From: Butyricicoccus sp.
GTDB taxonomy: Bacteria > Bacillota > Clostridia > Oscillospirales > Butyricicoccaceae
Assembly (NCBI GenBank): GCA_020025885.1
Contig: JAHHRJ010000004.1
Span: forward strand, 1-64,000
Direction: 5' to 3'
DNA length: 64,000 bases
In this document: positions 53,304 through 62,433 of the stretch, piece by piece
How the letters are laid out: every line of letters begins with the position of its first letter
Numbering within the stretch: position 1 is the first letter of the stretch
Made by a program: the position numbers and the translations under genes
The notes under the pieces: generated by a model
The model's database searches: none
Seen by the model: only the letters and a program-made list of their open reading frames with translations
Told to the model about the DNA's origin: nothing

Positions 53304-53346
53304 ACTTGACTAAATCAAGTATATGGCTATTGTTTGACTTTGTCAA
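53304..53346 (-). promoter_or_regulatory. Promoter of marR-oxidoreductase operon with overlapping palindromes
   Basis: Minus-strand TTGACA (53341-53346) and TATACT (53318-53323) with a 17-bp spacer. Two inverted repeats overlap them: ACTTGACTAAATCAAGT (53304-53320) at the -10 side and TTGACTTTGTCAA (53334-53346) covering the -35 box. Their half-sites share TTGA, so they look like two sites for the MarR dimer. Confidence 0.75.
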
Positions 53347-53391
53347 GTATTTATGCTCCAGTATTCTCTTTTCACCTGTCGGAGCAATATC

Positions 53392-53420
53392 AAAGGCTGC
53401 CGAATATTTGGCAGCCTTTT
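53392..53420. terminator. Hairpin terminator downstream of the MarR remnant
   Basis: A 10-bp stem (AAAGGCTGCC with GGCAGCCTTT) and an 8-nt loop. It lies between the marR promoter and the MarR remnant and could stop minus-strand transcription coming from the GExH gene. Confidence 0.65.
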
Positions 53421-53440
53421 GTCATCTTACAGATTGTTGC

Positions 53441-53568
53441 TCAATTATAATGCCGATTGCCTGCAAGAGATTCATGTCCTGCAATGGTCATATGTTGAAA
53501 CAATTCTTTTTCCAAACGGGATCGTTGTTCAATAACCAGCTTTTTCCCGCTGGGTGTGATGCGTCTAT
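53441..53568 (-). pseudogene. MarR-family gene remnant (C-terminal fragment)
   Basis: Reading the minus strand in frame from about 53568 gives about 40 residues, beginning RRITPSGKKLVIEQRSRLEKE and ending at a TGA at 53441-53443. The T-x-x-G-K-x-L-x-x-x-x-R-x-x-L-E-K-E pattern is the wing end and C-terminal dimer helix of MarR regulators. There is no start codon or N-terminal half; upstream the frame runs into the end of the GExH gene. It differs from the intact MarR next door, so it is a separate decayed gene, left by deletion. A short real ORF is unlikely. Confidence 0.6.
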
Positions 53569-54969
53569 TTATTCCGTGACCCAAATCTCCTGCGCAGCAG
53601 GTGCTCCATGCCAGACAGTTCCGTCTGTCCGATAATACTGCCGAATGACTGTATCGTCTGCCTTGACATAATCCACCACAATGACTTGCCCCTGCTCTAC
53701 ACGCATCGGGAAATTATCATAGGGGAGTACATTGTTGGTTTTCTCATATTTCTGAAAATCTGGATAGGCATTTTCTAACCGCCAAAACTCTCGATATCGG
53801 AACTCCGGTGCAAAGGTGGACAAATCCACCGTCCCAAAGTAAAGTGCCTCATATTCCTTTCCAGCAACCTGAATGCGGTCTGTCCGACTGGGTTCGATAT
53901 TTCGGGCAAGCATGGTGAGATCCTCTGCCTGTACGGAATCACCATAATGTTCCTTGAGCTGACTCGTCATACAGGGCACAAAATTGCCCTCCGTATCCAT
54001 AACCTCTTGGCTCAGATGTGCTGAGCCATAAATCCCCATCACATTGACCCCTTTGAGTGTATCAAACACACGAATAAAATTCTCGGTCATCATATTCTCA
54101 CGATAGGCATCATCCATCGTTTCATAATACCGCTTGCCCTGCTCGATCGTCTCCATAGTCAGCTGATAGGCTTCGGTATTTTCCATCTTATGCGCACGCA
54201 GATAGTTCAGATAACGCGCACCTGTTGTTGCGTATTCATGTCCAACATCCGTACCATGAAAGACGGTTTCTGGACAGTGTTCCTTAATTTTGTGATAAAA
54301 CCGTCTGACCTGCTCGGAATGTACCGCCGTCCCCTGCCAATCGGCGTAAAGCTCGTTTAAGATCTTGTTGTCCTTTTCTTGCATCCATATATTTAAAAAC
54401 TCTGTGGCATAGTATGGCATCTCTACAAACAGATGACGCATTCCATCCTCTTTATAATACTTCTCCCATCGCTTAAATTCTTCTTCCAGAATCGGCTCTG
54501 AACTATGTTCCTCCCCATAAAGGAAAATAAGCCCCTCAGGCTTTATTGGTTCAGGCGGCGTGATCGGCCGATAGTGCAGACTGAAGCTGCCCTTATGCTT
54601 TTGCCCCTCCAGCTCAACGATCACCTGATCGAGTGTTTCAATATCAAAGGTCTGGTTTTCCATATTGGGCTCTGAGAAAATCACCTCACCTCCTACATTT
54701 TTCACAGTGACCCCCAAGCTGCCCTCTGTCGTATTCACCTCAATATGCAGCAGATTCACACCATCTTCTGCATACATGGTACGCTTCATCGTACCATCAA
54801 ACTGTACATATCTGGCAGACCAGTGATGTTTTCCTGCATTATCTACATACCCGATCCTCCATCCTGACGATGTTGTTCCAATTCCAAAATACCAGCAGGC
54901 TGCAACAATTCCTGCCGCCATTGCCAAAATCAGAAAGCTCCCAGCTATACTCTTTCGTTTTTTCTGCAT
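53569..54969 (-). CDS. Secreted or membrane-anchored protein with EreA/ChaN/TIKI-like GExH motif
   Basis: A 466-residue exported protein. It has an N-terminal membrane segment (about 8-28), a beta-sandwich-like region (about 30-135) and then a domain with the superfamily pattern of EreA/ChaN/TIKI-like metalloproteins: FLYGEEH...E near residue 145, HLFVEMPYY, the R-E-N-M segment and VMGIYGSAHL. The C-terminal 80 residues hold a further small domain (Y-R-TDGTVWHG). The ATG at 54969 has AGAGGTG 8 nt upstream; a longer frame to 55026 is less likely. Function is unknown; a metal-dependent hydrolase is suggested by the motif only. Confidence 0.65.
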   Translation of the reverse strand: MQKKRKSIAGSFLILAMAAGIVAACWYFGIGTTSSGWRIGYVDNAGKHHWSARYVQFDGTMKRTMYAEDGVNLLHIEVNTTEGSLGVTVKNVGGEVIFSEPNMENQTFDIETLDQVIVELEGQKHKGSFSLHYRPITPPEPIKPEGLIFLYGEEHSSEPILEEEFKRWEKYYKEDGMRHLFVEMPYYATEFLNIWMQEKDNKILNELYADWQGTAVHSEQVRRFYHKIKEHCPETVFHGTDVGHEYATTGARYLNYLRAHKMENTEAYQLTMETIEQGKRYYETMDDAYRENMMTENFIRVFDTLKGVNVMGIYGSAHLSQEVMDTEGNFVPCMTSQLKEHYGDSVQAEDLTMLARNIEPSRTDRIQVAGKEYEALYFGTVDLSTFAPEFRYREFWRLENAYPDFQKYEKTNNVLPYDNFPMRVEQGQVIVVDYVKADDTVIRQYYRTDGTVWHGAPAAQEIWVTE

Positions 54970-55045
54970 GCTCACCACACCTCTCATTTCCCCAATTCTT
55001 TCTGTGCGCATCCCGAGCACATTCACAGACCCTCTGCATAAAAAA

Positions 55046-55072
55046 ATCAGGGGACATCACTGCCCCCTGAAA
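55046..55072 (-). terminator. Terminator after ackA
   Basis: A GC-rich stem (TCAGGGG with CCCCTGA, extended with one mismatch) followed on the minus strand by a run of seven T residues, 12 bp past the ackA stop. Confidence 0.8.
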
Positions 55073-55083
55073 ATCCATATTCT

Positions 55084-56292
55084 TTAGTTTGCAGCCAGAT
55101 CGTTTATCAAACGCTCTGTATCCTGTGCAATTACCAGTTCTTCATTGGTCGGGATAACCAAAACGCGAACACGTGCATAGTCAATGGATATATCCATCTG
55201 ACGGCCACGGAACTTGTTCTTCTCTGGATCGATCTTGATGCCGAGATATTCCATATGCTCACAAACATCCCAGCGAACCGAGCGGTCGTTCTCACCAACA
55301 CCAGCGGTAAATACGATCGCATCTACGCCGCCCATTGCCGCGATAAAGGAACCAATAATCTTCTTAACAGACAGGTTGAACATGTCCTTTGCCAGCGCAG
55401 CACGTACATTGCCCTCTGCGATTGCGGAATCCAGATCACGGAAGTCAGAGGAAACTCCGGAAATACCCAGCATACCAGACTTCTTGTTCAGGATATTGAT
55501 GACATCATGTGCATCCATGTGCTCATGCTCTGCCAAGAACTCAATAATCGCGGGGTCAATATTACCAGAACGAGTACCCATCGGCAAGCCATCCAGCGGT
55601 GTAAAGCCCATGGAAGTATCTACGGACTTACCGCCATCAATTGCAGAAATGGAAGAACCATTGCCGAGGTGACAGGTGATGATCTTGAGGTCCTCAATCG
55701 GACGCCCCAGCATCTCAGCCGCCTGCTTGGAAACGTACTTATGGGAAGTACCGTGGAAACCGTAACGACGGATCTTATACTTCTCGTAGTACTCATATGG
55801 GATCGCATACATATAGTTCTTAGACGGCATGGTCTGATGGAATGCAGTATCAAATACAGCAACCTGCGGAACTTCCTTACCCATAACCTCTTCACATGCA
55901 TGGATACCGATGAGGTTTGGGGTGTTATGCAGCGGTGCAAGCGGGATACATGCCTCGATTGCCTTTACAACCTCGTCATTAATCACAACAGAATCCGTAA
56001 AGAACTCACCACCATGTACAACACGGTGACCCACAGCATTAATCTCAGACATATCCTTGATTACGCCCCACTTTTCATCCAGCAGGATATCAATAACAGC
56101 CTTGATTGCTTCCGCATGGGTGTTCATCGGAACATCAGCCTTATACTTCTCGTCTGATCCACCCTGATGGGTCAGCTTACCATCAATGCCAATACGTTCA
56201 CACAGACCCTTTGCCATAACAGCCTTGGTTTCCATATCGAACAGCTGATACTTCAGTGAAGAACTACCTGCGTTGATAACCAGTACTTTCAT
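55084..56292 (-). CDS. ackA: Acetate kinase
   Basis: A 402-residue acetate kinase linking acetyl phosphate and ADP to acetate and ATP. It has [15 protein letters not shown] at the N-terminus, [32 protein letters not shown], and [10 protein letters not shown], all family blocks with the catalytic Arg, Asp and His. No phosphotransacetylase gene is nearby. It is transcribed alone from a promoter at 56409-56437 that overlaps the tmcAL promoter, and ends at a strong terminator. Confidence 0.96.
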   Translation of the reverse strand: MKVLVINAGSSSLKYQLFDMETKAVMAKGLCERIGIDGKLTHQGGSDEKYKADVPMNTHAEAIKAVIDILLDEKWGVIKDMSEINAVGHRVVHGGEFFTDSVVINDEVVKAIEACIPLAPLHNTPNLIGIHACEEVMGKEVPQVAVFDTAFHQTMPSKNYMYAIPYEYYEKYKIRRYGFHGTSHKYVSKQAAEMLGRPIEDLKIITCHLGNGSSISAIDGGKSVDTSMGFTPLDGLPMGTRSGNIDPAIIEFLAEHEHMDAHDVINILNKKSGMLGISGVSSDFRDLDSAIAEGNVRAALAKDMFNLSVKKIIGSFIAAMGGVDAIVFTAGVGENDRSVRWDVCEHMEYLGIKIDPEKNKFRGRQMDISIDYARVRVLVIPTNEELVIAQDTERLINDLAAN

Positions 56293-56364
56293 CCTATATA
56301 ACTCCTTGTTTTTGTTTTTGATGTTGTTCTAATACACCCTTTGCTATCAAAATAGAAAAGATGT

Positions 56365-56437
56365 TTGCAAGAATCAACAAATACGTGTACAATAATTCAT
56401 ATATATCTATTGTACACCACACTGCGCAAATGTACAA
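56365..56437. promoter_or_regulatory. Overlapping face-to-face promoters of tmcAL (+) and ackA (-)
   Basis: Plus strand: TTGCAA (56365-56370), 17-bp spacer, TACAAT (56388-56393), reading toward tmcAL. Minus strand: TTGTAC (56432-56437), 17-bp spacer, TACAAT (56409-56414), reading toward ackA. The two -10 boxes sit in the arms of a perfect 10-bp inverted repeat (GTGTACAATA at 56385-56394 and its complement at 56408-56417). The two start points fall within a few bases, so the two polymerases cannot bind at once. Confidence 0.6.
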
Positions 56438-56466
56438 CATCTATTCAGGATTTTTTGGAGGGGAAT

Positions 56467-57666
56467 ATGAAAATTTGCGGAATTGTTGCAGAATACAATC
56501 CATTTCACAACGGTCATGCCTATCATGCACAAAAAACGCGTAAACTACTTGGTTCTGATACGGCGATCATAGCGGTTATGTCGGGAAATTATGTGCAGCG
56601 CGGTGACTTTGCGGTTTTGGAAAAATACCAGCGTGCCGCAATGGCTGTGCAAAACGGGATTGATCTTGTCATTGAGCTTCCGCTGTCCGCCGCCCTGTCG
56701 TCTGCGCAAGACTTCGCACACGGTGCAGTCAGCACTTTGGAGCAGCTTGGCTGTGTCACACATATTTCCTTTGGCTCAGAATGTGGTGACATATCCAGAA
56801 TCCAGAATGCCGCACAGGCTGACCGCTCTCTCCTACGCTCCTACACGTCAAAGGGTCTTTCCTATGCCGCTGCCTTACAGCAAGCTGTTTCTGAAAAAGA
56901 CCCTGACGCTGGTGCACTCTTAGCACACCCTAACAATACATTGGGCATTGAATATTGTGCCGCACTTCATAAGATGGGTAGCAACATGGAACCCATCACC
57001 GTTTTTCGAGATGGCGCGGCACACGACAGCACCACTGCACATATCCGCCCCTCCGCTTCCTTTCTTCGCACGAAAATCCTACAAGATCAAATGGAAGAAT
57101 GCAAGGATTTTATGCCAAGTACCGCATTTTCCATTCTTTCCAAGGCTTGTCAGAATGGGAGTGCACCATCCTCTGTTTCCGCCTGTGACCTTGCACTGAT
57201 TTCCTATCTGCGCCGTTTTTCCGCAGAAACACTGATCCCCTACACTGGTAACACAGATGGCTTGCACTATCGTTTGTACCAAGCCATCTCGCAAAATACA
57301 TCGTTTAATGCTATCTGTCAGGCGGCACAAACGCGCCGTTATCCGCTTGCCCGGATTCGCCGCACCCTCTTGCGCGCCTATCTGGGACTCACCCACACTG
57401 CCGCCCCTTTGCCGCACTATCTGCGTGTGCTTGCGATCGGCCCCCAAGGGCGCACCCTCTTACGTGAGATCGCAAAACAGAGCACACTTCCGCTGATTAC
57501 CAAGCCCATCAGTGAAAAGAAACTCCCCACAGACTTACAGTCCTATTTACAGCAAGATATCCTATCTGACGAGCTTTATACTTTCTCCAAACCCAATCAT
57601 GCCCTGCACATAGGCGGTGCACGCTATCGCCAGACCCCATATCTTTACACAAAGGCGCACGAATAA
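56467..57666 (+). CDS. tmcAL: tRNA(Met) cytidine acetate ligase TmcAL
   Basis: A 399-residue member of the TmcAL (YlbM) nucleotidyltransferase family. It activates acetate with ATP to acetyl-adenylate and makes N4-acetylcytidine at the wobble base of elongator tRNA-Met. It begins with the family block ICGIVAEYNPFHNGHAYH, has MSGNYVQRGDFAVLEKYQRA and VIELPLSAALSSAQDFAHGAV, and a C-terminal helical domain. ATG 56467 has GGAGGGG upstream; a longer frame from 56365 is in the promoter. The acetate kinase gene lies back to back. Confidence 0.94.
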   Translation: MKICGIVAEYNPFHNGHAYHAQKTRKLLGSDTAIIAVMSGNYVQRGDFAVLEKYQRAAMAVQNGIDLVIELPLSAALSSAQDFAHGAVSTLEQLGCVTHISFGSECGDISRIQNAAQADRSLLRSYTSKGLSYAAALQQAVSEKDPDAGALLAHPNNTLGIEYCAALHKMGSNMEPITVFRDGAAHDSTTAHIRPSASFLRTKILQDQMEECKDFMPSTAFSILSKACQNGSAPSSVSACDLALISYLRRFSAETLIPYTGNTDGLHYRLYQAISQNTSFNAICQAAQTRRYPLARIRRTLLRAYLGLTHTAAPLPHYLRVLAIGPQGRTLLREIAKQSTLPLITKPISEKKLPTDLQSYLQQDILSDELYTFSKPNHALHIGGARYRQTPYLYTKAHE

Positions 57667-57681
57667 CACCATACTCTTTAA

Positions 57682-57798
57682 CCCGCGCAAATGTGCGCGA
57701 AACTGGGGGTATCAGAGCCGGTTTCTATGGGAACTGGCTCTGTATCTAGGGGGATCGGGTTCCTCTGGAAAGGCTGTCAAAGTTCTTTGACAAGCTGA
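57682..57798 (+). repeat. Family-C structured repeat, 5'-truncated copy C2
   Basis: About 117 bp matching the last 60% of copy C3: the GCGCAAATGTGCGC hairpin, the GCCGGTTTC...GAACTGGCTC hairpin, TGTATCTAGGGGG and the GGCTGTCAAAG end. The first 90 bp of the family are missing. It starts 16 bp past the tmcAL stop codon and runs into the terminator shared with obgE. Confidence 0.85.
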
Positions 57799-57829
57799 GA
57801 AATCCCATCCGTAAAGCGGATGGGATTTC
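57799..57829. terminator. Bidirectional terminator between tmcAL and obgE
   Basis: A perfect 13-bp stem (GAAATCCCATCCG with its complement) with a 5-nt loop and T-rich ends, serving the convergent genes tmcAL (plus) and obgE (minus). Confidence 0.8.
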
Positions 57830-57858
57830 GATTTGCCGAGAAGTATTTGAATGATAAT

Positions 57859-59163
<1,305 letters not shown>

Positions 59164-59173
59164 TCAAAAAAAC

Positions 59174-59203
59174 AAAATCCCGGAAAATTTCCGAGATTTT
59201 GTC
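59174..59203 (-). terminator. Hairpin between rpmA and obgE
   Basis: A stem of about 12 bp with one bulge (AAAATCTCGGAAA type with TTTCCGGGATTTT on the minus strand) and a U-rich tail. It may end the ribosomal protein transcript or reduce read-through into obgE. Confidence 0.6.
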
Positions 59204-59217
59204 AATAAACTATTTGA

Positions 59218-59499
59218 TTACTGTACTTCGTAAACAGAAACGCGCTTGCGGTCCTTGCCTACGCGCTCAAAACGAACTACGCCGGTAACCTTTGCAAACA
59301 GGGTATCATCAGAACCCTTGCCAACATTGACACCCGGATGAATCTTTGTGCCGCGCTGACGAACGAGAATGTTGCCAGCCGGAACAACCTGACCGTCAGC
59401 ACGCTTAACGCCAAGGCGCTTTGCCTCGGAATCACGGCCGTTCTTGGTCGAACCTACGCCCTTCTTATGAGCGAAAAACTGTAAGCTAATCTGCAGCAT
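59218..59499 (-). CDS. rpmA: 50S ribosomal protein L27 with cleavable extension
   Basis: A 93-residue L27. It begins [21 protein letters not shown], with the Bacillota extension whose cleavage after LQFF by the Prp protease exposes the mature N-terminus that reaches the peptidyl-transferase centre. The rest ([41 protein letters not shown]) is standard. The ATG at 59499 is chosen because the extension begins there; it lies inside the end of prp (14-nt overlap). Confidence 0.96.
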   Translation of the reverse strand: MLQISLQFFAHKKGVGSTKNGRDSEAKRLGVKRADGQVVPAGNILVRQRGTKIHPGVNVGKGSDDTLFAKVTGVVRFERVGKDRKRVSVYEVQ

Positions 59500-59821
59500 C
59501 GTTGTACACCTCCGTAACATGGATAAACTCTGAGTAGTTTTCTTCCAATTCAGACAGATGCAGGTGGAATGCGCGAAATGCATTCTGCCCTTCTGTGACT
59601 TGATCCTGCGGTAAAGTGAGACGAATATGTGCTCCCTCGTCCTCGATCAATGTATCCACAGCAATTTTCTGTACATCAAACAATAATACATGAATCAGCT
59701 GCACCGAACTGGATATCGCGGCACAAACGATATCTTCACCTTCCTCTGCATATCCTGCGTGACCGATGAGATCGACAGCTGTATAGCCATCCTGTGCGCG
59801 ATAAAAAGTGACCTTAGTCAT
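59486..59821 (-). CDS. prp: Ribosomal-processing cysteine protease Prp
   Basis: A 111-residue Prp (YsxB family) protease that cuts the L27 extension. The catalytic pair is in [19 protein letters not shown]: His in GHAGYA and Cys in IVCAA. The C-terminal half has the [10 protein letters not shown] block. It starts next to the rplU stop and overlaps rpmA, giving the conserved rplU-prp-rpmA order where protease and substrate are co-made. Confidence 0.94.
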   Translation of the reverse strand: MTKVTFYRAQDGYTAVDLIGHAGYAEEGEDIVCAAISSSVQLIHVLLFDVQKIAVDTLIEDEGAHIRLTLPQDQVTEGQNAFRAFHLHLSELEENYSEFIHVTEVYNDAAD

Positions 59822-60133
59822 TTACGCCTTGATAGCGCTAATGGTTACCTTAGTGTAAGGCTGTCTGTGACCCTGACGCTTTCTGTAACCCTTCTTCGGC
59901 TTCATCTTGAAGATGTTGATCTTCTTCTGCTTGCCGGTCTTGTCAGCGGTACCAGTTACGGTAGCGCCTTCAACGAATGGTGCGCCAACCTTCAGGTCTG
60001 CGCCCTCACCAACTGCAAGCACCTGATCAAAAGTTACAGTAGCGCCGTCCTCTACGCCGAGCTTCTCAACGTAAATTACATCGCCCTCAGATACCTTGTA
60101 CTGCTTGCCACCAGTTACTAAAATTGCATACAT
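59822..60133 (-). CDS. rplU: 50S ribosomal protein L21
   Basis: A 103-residue L21. It has [50 protein letters not shown] and the basic [18 protein letters not shown]-terminus. It is the first gene of rplU-prp-rpmA, transcribed from the promoter at 60231-60259 with a leader of about 90 nt that may control expression. Confidence 0.97.
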   Translation of the reverse strand: MYAILVTGGKQYKVSEGDVIYVEKLGVEDGATVTFDQVLAVGEGADLKVGAPFVEGATVTGTADKTGKQKKINIFKMKPKKGYRKRQGHRQPYTKVTISAIKA

Positions 60134-60224
60134 TGCGGTAGCACCTCTCTTTCATCATTAGAGTCACGCTCGTGCGGGCGATGTCACATTTGGACACACT
60201 TTACCTGCCCGGTTTGATGCGGCT
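60134..60224 (-). ncRNA. Putative L21 leader regulatory RNA
   Basis: The stretch between the predicted start point and rplU is about 90 nt and shows paired segments, such as CCGCACGAGCG with CGCCCGC, and a AAACCGGGCAGGTAAAG run. Bacillota often have a conserved L21 leader at this site. The assignment rests on position and partial pattern, not on a structure search. Confidence 0.4.
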
Positions 60225-60230
60225 TTTTAT

Positions 60231-60259
60231 ATGATAGCAGAAAGTCTTCCTCTTGTCAA
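60231..60259 (-). promoter_or_regulatory. Promoter of rplU-prp-rpmA
   Basis: Minus-strand TTGACA (60254-60259) and TATCAT (60231-60236) with a 17-bp spacer. Confidence 0.7.
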
Positions 60260-60305
60260 CAACTTTTTCCGTTTTTTGCAAAACAAAACATATATTAAAG
60301 CAGCG

Positions 60306-60510
60306 TGTCAAAAAAGTCACTGCGTCCTTTTTATTTTGGAGCGAAGCGACCTTAAATTTTCAAAATCCAAGGACATGCGCCTTGGATTTTGCCCACGACC
60401 CGCGCAAACGTGCGCGAAACCGGGGGTATCAGAACCAGTTTCTACCGGAACTGGCTCTGTATCTAGGGGGACTGGGTTCCCCTGGAAAGGCTGTCAAAGT
60501 TTTTTGACAG
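60306..60510 (+). repeat. Family-C structured repeat, full copy C3
   Basis: A 205-bp element, full length, bounded by TGTCAAAAAA and TTTTTTGACAG. Hairpins in order: AAAATCCAAGG/CCTTGGATTTT, GCGCA/TGCGC, CCAGTT/AACTGG, GGGGGA/TTCCCC and GGCTGTCAAA/TTTGACAGCC. It aligns with C1 (reverse) and C2. No ORF of note. It lies upstream of the rplU promoter. Confidence 0.88.
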
Positions 60511-60551
60511 CCTCATTAAAGAAGCAGTAGCCGCGCACCGGTCACTGCTTC

Positions 60552-60717
60552 TAAGGCAATACCGCATAATTCAGTAAGAGCGATTTTCGGAAAAATTTCT
60601 CGTCAGAAAAAGGCGTGAATCCGCAGGAATCCTTGATGGATTTCAAGGATTCACAATGAATTTATGGCGTGAAATTTTCACAAAGCGCCGCAGATGACAT
60701 TGTGCGGTGTTGCCTTT
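60552..60717 (-). repeat. Family-B repeat, long copy B1
   Basis: A 166-bp element with imperfect terminal inverted repeats beginning AAGGCAACACCGC/AAGGCAATACCGC. A middle stretch (60617-60640) repeats the 22-base core also found in family A. The right end touches the folD stop codon. The short copy B2 at 44694-44768 lacks the middle. Confidence 0.82.
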
Positions 60718-61561
60718 ACTTCATTTGTAAATGTGCTGCTTTCAGGGTATTCTTCATGAGCATTGTGATCGTCATAGGACCTACGCCACCCGGAACAGGC
60801 GTCATATATCCCGCAGTTTCAACAACCTCAGGCGCAACATCACCACACAGCTTTCCATCCACACGGTTCATGCCAACATCAATGACAGCCGCCCCCGGCT
60901 TTACCATATCGGGCGTTACAAAATGTGCACGTCCTACCGCCGCAACCAAAATATCTGCCTCGCGGCAAATTTCTGCAAGATTCTGTGTGCGGCTATGGCA
61001 AATCGTCACCGTTCCATTGCGATGCAGCAGCAGCATGCTCATCGGCTTACCCACAATATTCGAGCGACCGATCACAACACAATGCTTGCCGTTTGGGTCG
61101 ATCTGGTATTCGTCCAAGAGTTCCATGACACCAGCTGGGGTACACGGGAGAAAATCAAAATCACCAATCATGATTTTACCCACATTGGACGGATGGAACG
61201 CATCCACATCCTTTTCTACTTTGATCGCTGCAATGACAGCTTCCTCACTGATCTGCTTTGGCAGCGGCAGCTGGCACAGAATGCCATGAATACGCGGATT
61301 CTGGTTGAGTTCATCAATCAGCCCCAGCAGTTCTTCCTGGGAAGTTTCTGCTGGCAGCACATATTTTTCACTGTAAAACCCGCACTCCACACAGGCTTTC
61401 TCCTTGTTTCGGACATACACCTGACTTGCAGGGTCTTCGCCCACAAGAATCACTGCTAGACCCGGCCGAATGCCCTGTGCTTCCAGCTTATGTGTTTCTT
61501 CTAAAATCTGCCCTCTTACCTTTGCAGAAAGGGCTTTTCCATCCATTAAAATTGCGCTCAT
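60716..61561 (-). CDS. folD: Bifunctional methylenetetrahydrofolate dehydrogenase/cyclohydrolase FolD
   Basis: A 281-residue FolD that interconverts 5,10-methylene- and 10-formyl-tetrahydrofolate, the formyl donor for fmt and purine synthesis. It has [13 protein letters not shown] with the catalytic lysine and Tyr, [30 protein letters not shown] for NADP and DVGMNRV, and the [11 protein letters not shown] end block. The start overlaps the lgt stop by 4 nt. The stop codon is directly at the edge of repeat B1. Confidence 0.95.
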   Translation of the reverse strand: MSAILMDGKALSAKVRGQILEETHKLEAQGIRPGLAVILVGEDPASQVYVRNKEKACVECGFYSEKYVLPAETSQEELLGLIDELNQNPRIHGILCQLPLPKQISEEAVIAAIKVEKDVDAFHPSNVGKIMIGDFDFLPCTPAGVMELLDEYQIDPNGKHCVVIGRSNIVGKPMSMLLLHRNGTVTICHSRTQNLAEICREADILVAAVGRAHFVTPDMVKPGAAVIDVGMNRVDGKLCGDVAPEVVETAGYMTPVPGGVGPMTITMLMKNTLKAAHLQMK

Positions 61562-62418
61562 GCTTGTCTCTCCTTTGCTTGTTCTCGAATCGCGCGTGCA
61601 TCTGCGTGTTGATTTACGAGCTGTGTCAGGGTCTTGACCTTACGTTTGCAGCACAAAACCATCAATACAATGCCCACAACGCAAGAAACGATCGCCACCA
61701 TCTGTGACACACGAATCCCAGTTGCTCCAATGTAGAGACTGTCTGTTCTGAGTCCCTCGATCCATGCACGTCCTGCCCCATACCAAATCAGGTATGACAG
61801 GAAGATTTGTCCACGGAAATGATACCATTTTTTCGATATGATATGCAAGAGGATAAAACCAACCAAATTCCACACGGATTCATATAAAAATGTTGGATGA
61901 AATGGACCTTCTCCATTAACAGTCATACCCAAAAGGGCATGTGTCACCGTGCCGTGTGCCTCGCCGTTTATAAAGTTTCCCCAGCGACCAATGCACTGAC
62001 CGATCAGCAAGCCGAGTGCCGCCACATCAAACGTACCCGGAATGCTGATTTTCTTATGCTTGCCATAGAATCCGACTGCAAGAAGCGCACCAATCACGCC
62101 ACCATAAATGGCAATGCCGCCGTTCCAAATCGCAATGATATCGCTTGGGTGCTGGCTGTAATAGTCCCATTCCCAAACCACATAATAAATGCGTGCACAT
62201 ATGATCGCAGAAGGCAGAGCCAGTAACACTGCATCATATAATAGGTCATTTGTGAATCCAAAATCACCAATGCGCTTGCTGCAATAAAATAGTGCCAGTG
62301 CAAATCCAACTGCAATGATGATACCATACCAATAAATTTCTTTTCCAAAGAGATTGAACGCAACACGGTTGACTGTTACCGAGAACCCGAGCGCTGGAAA
62401 CGCAATTACATTTTCCAT
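61558..62418 (-). CDS. lgt: Prolipoprotein diacylglyceryl transferase
   Basis: A 286-residue membrane enzyme that attaches diacylglycerol to the lipobox cysteine of prelipoproteins. Seven membrane segments are seen. It shows [28 protein letters not shown] and the signature [13 protein letters not shown] with the essential Arg, Asn and Glu, and [12 protein letters not shown]. It is last but one in the folD-lgt unit and would process the lipoprotein at 39867. Confidence 0.95.
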   Translation of the reverse strand: MENVIAFPALGFSVTVNRVAFNLFGKEIYWYGIIIAVGFALALFYCSKRIGDFGFTNDLLYDAVLLALPSAIICARIYYVVWEWDYYSQHPSDIIAIWNGGIAIYGGVIGALLAVGFYGKHKKISIPGTFDVAALGLLIGQCIGRWGNFINGEAHGTVTHALLGMTVNGEGPFHPTFLYESVWNLVGFILLHIISKKWYHFRGQIFLSYLIWYGAGRAWIEGLRTDSLYIGATGIRVSQMVAIVSCVVGIVLMVLCCKRKVKTLTQLVNQHADARAIREQAKERQA

Positions 62419-62433
62419 AGTTGCTGCCTTTCT

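Noticed and set aside
53353..53535. 60-residue plus-strand ORF beside the marR promoter
   Set aside because: No ribosome site, and it overlaps a terminator hairpin and the MarR remnant on the other strand.
59499..59583. 28 extra residues upstream of L27
   Set aside because: They are the prp gene in another frame; the real L27 extension begins MLQISLQFF at 59499.
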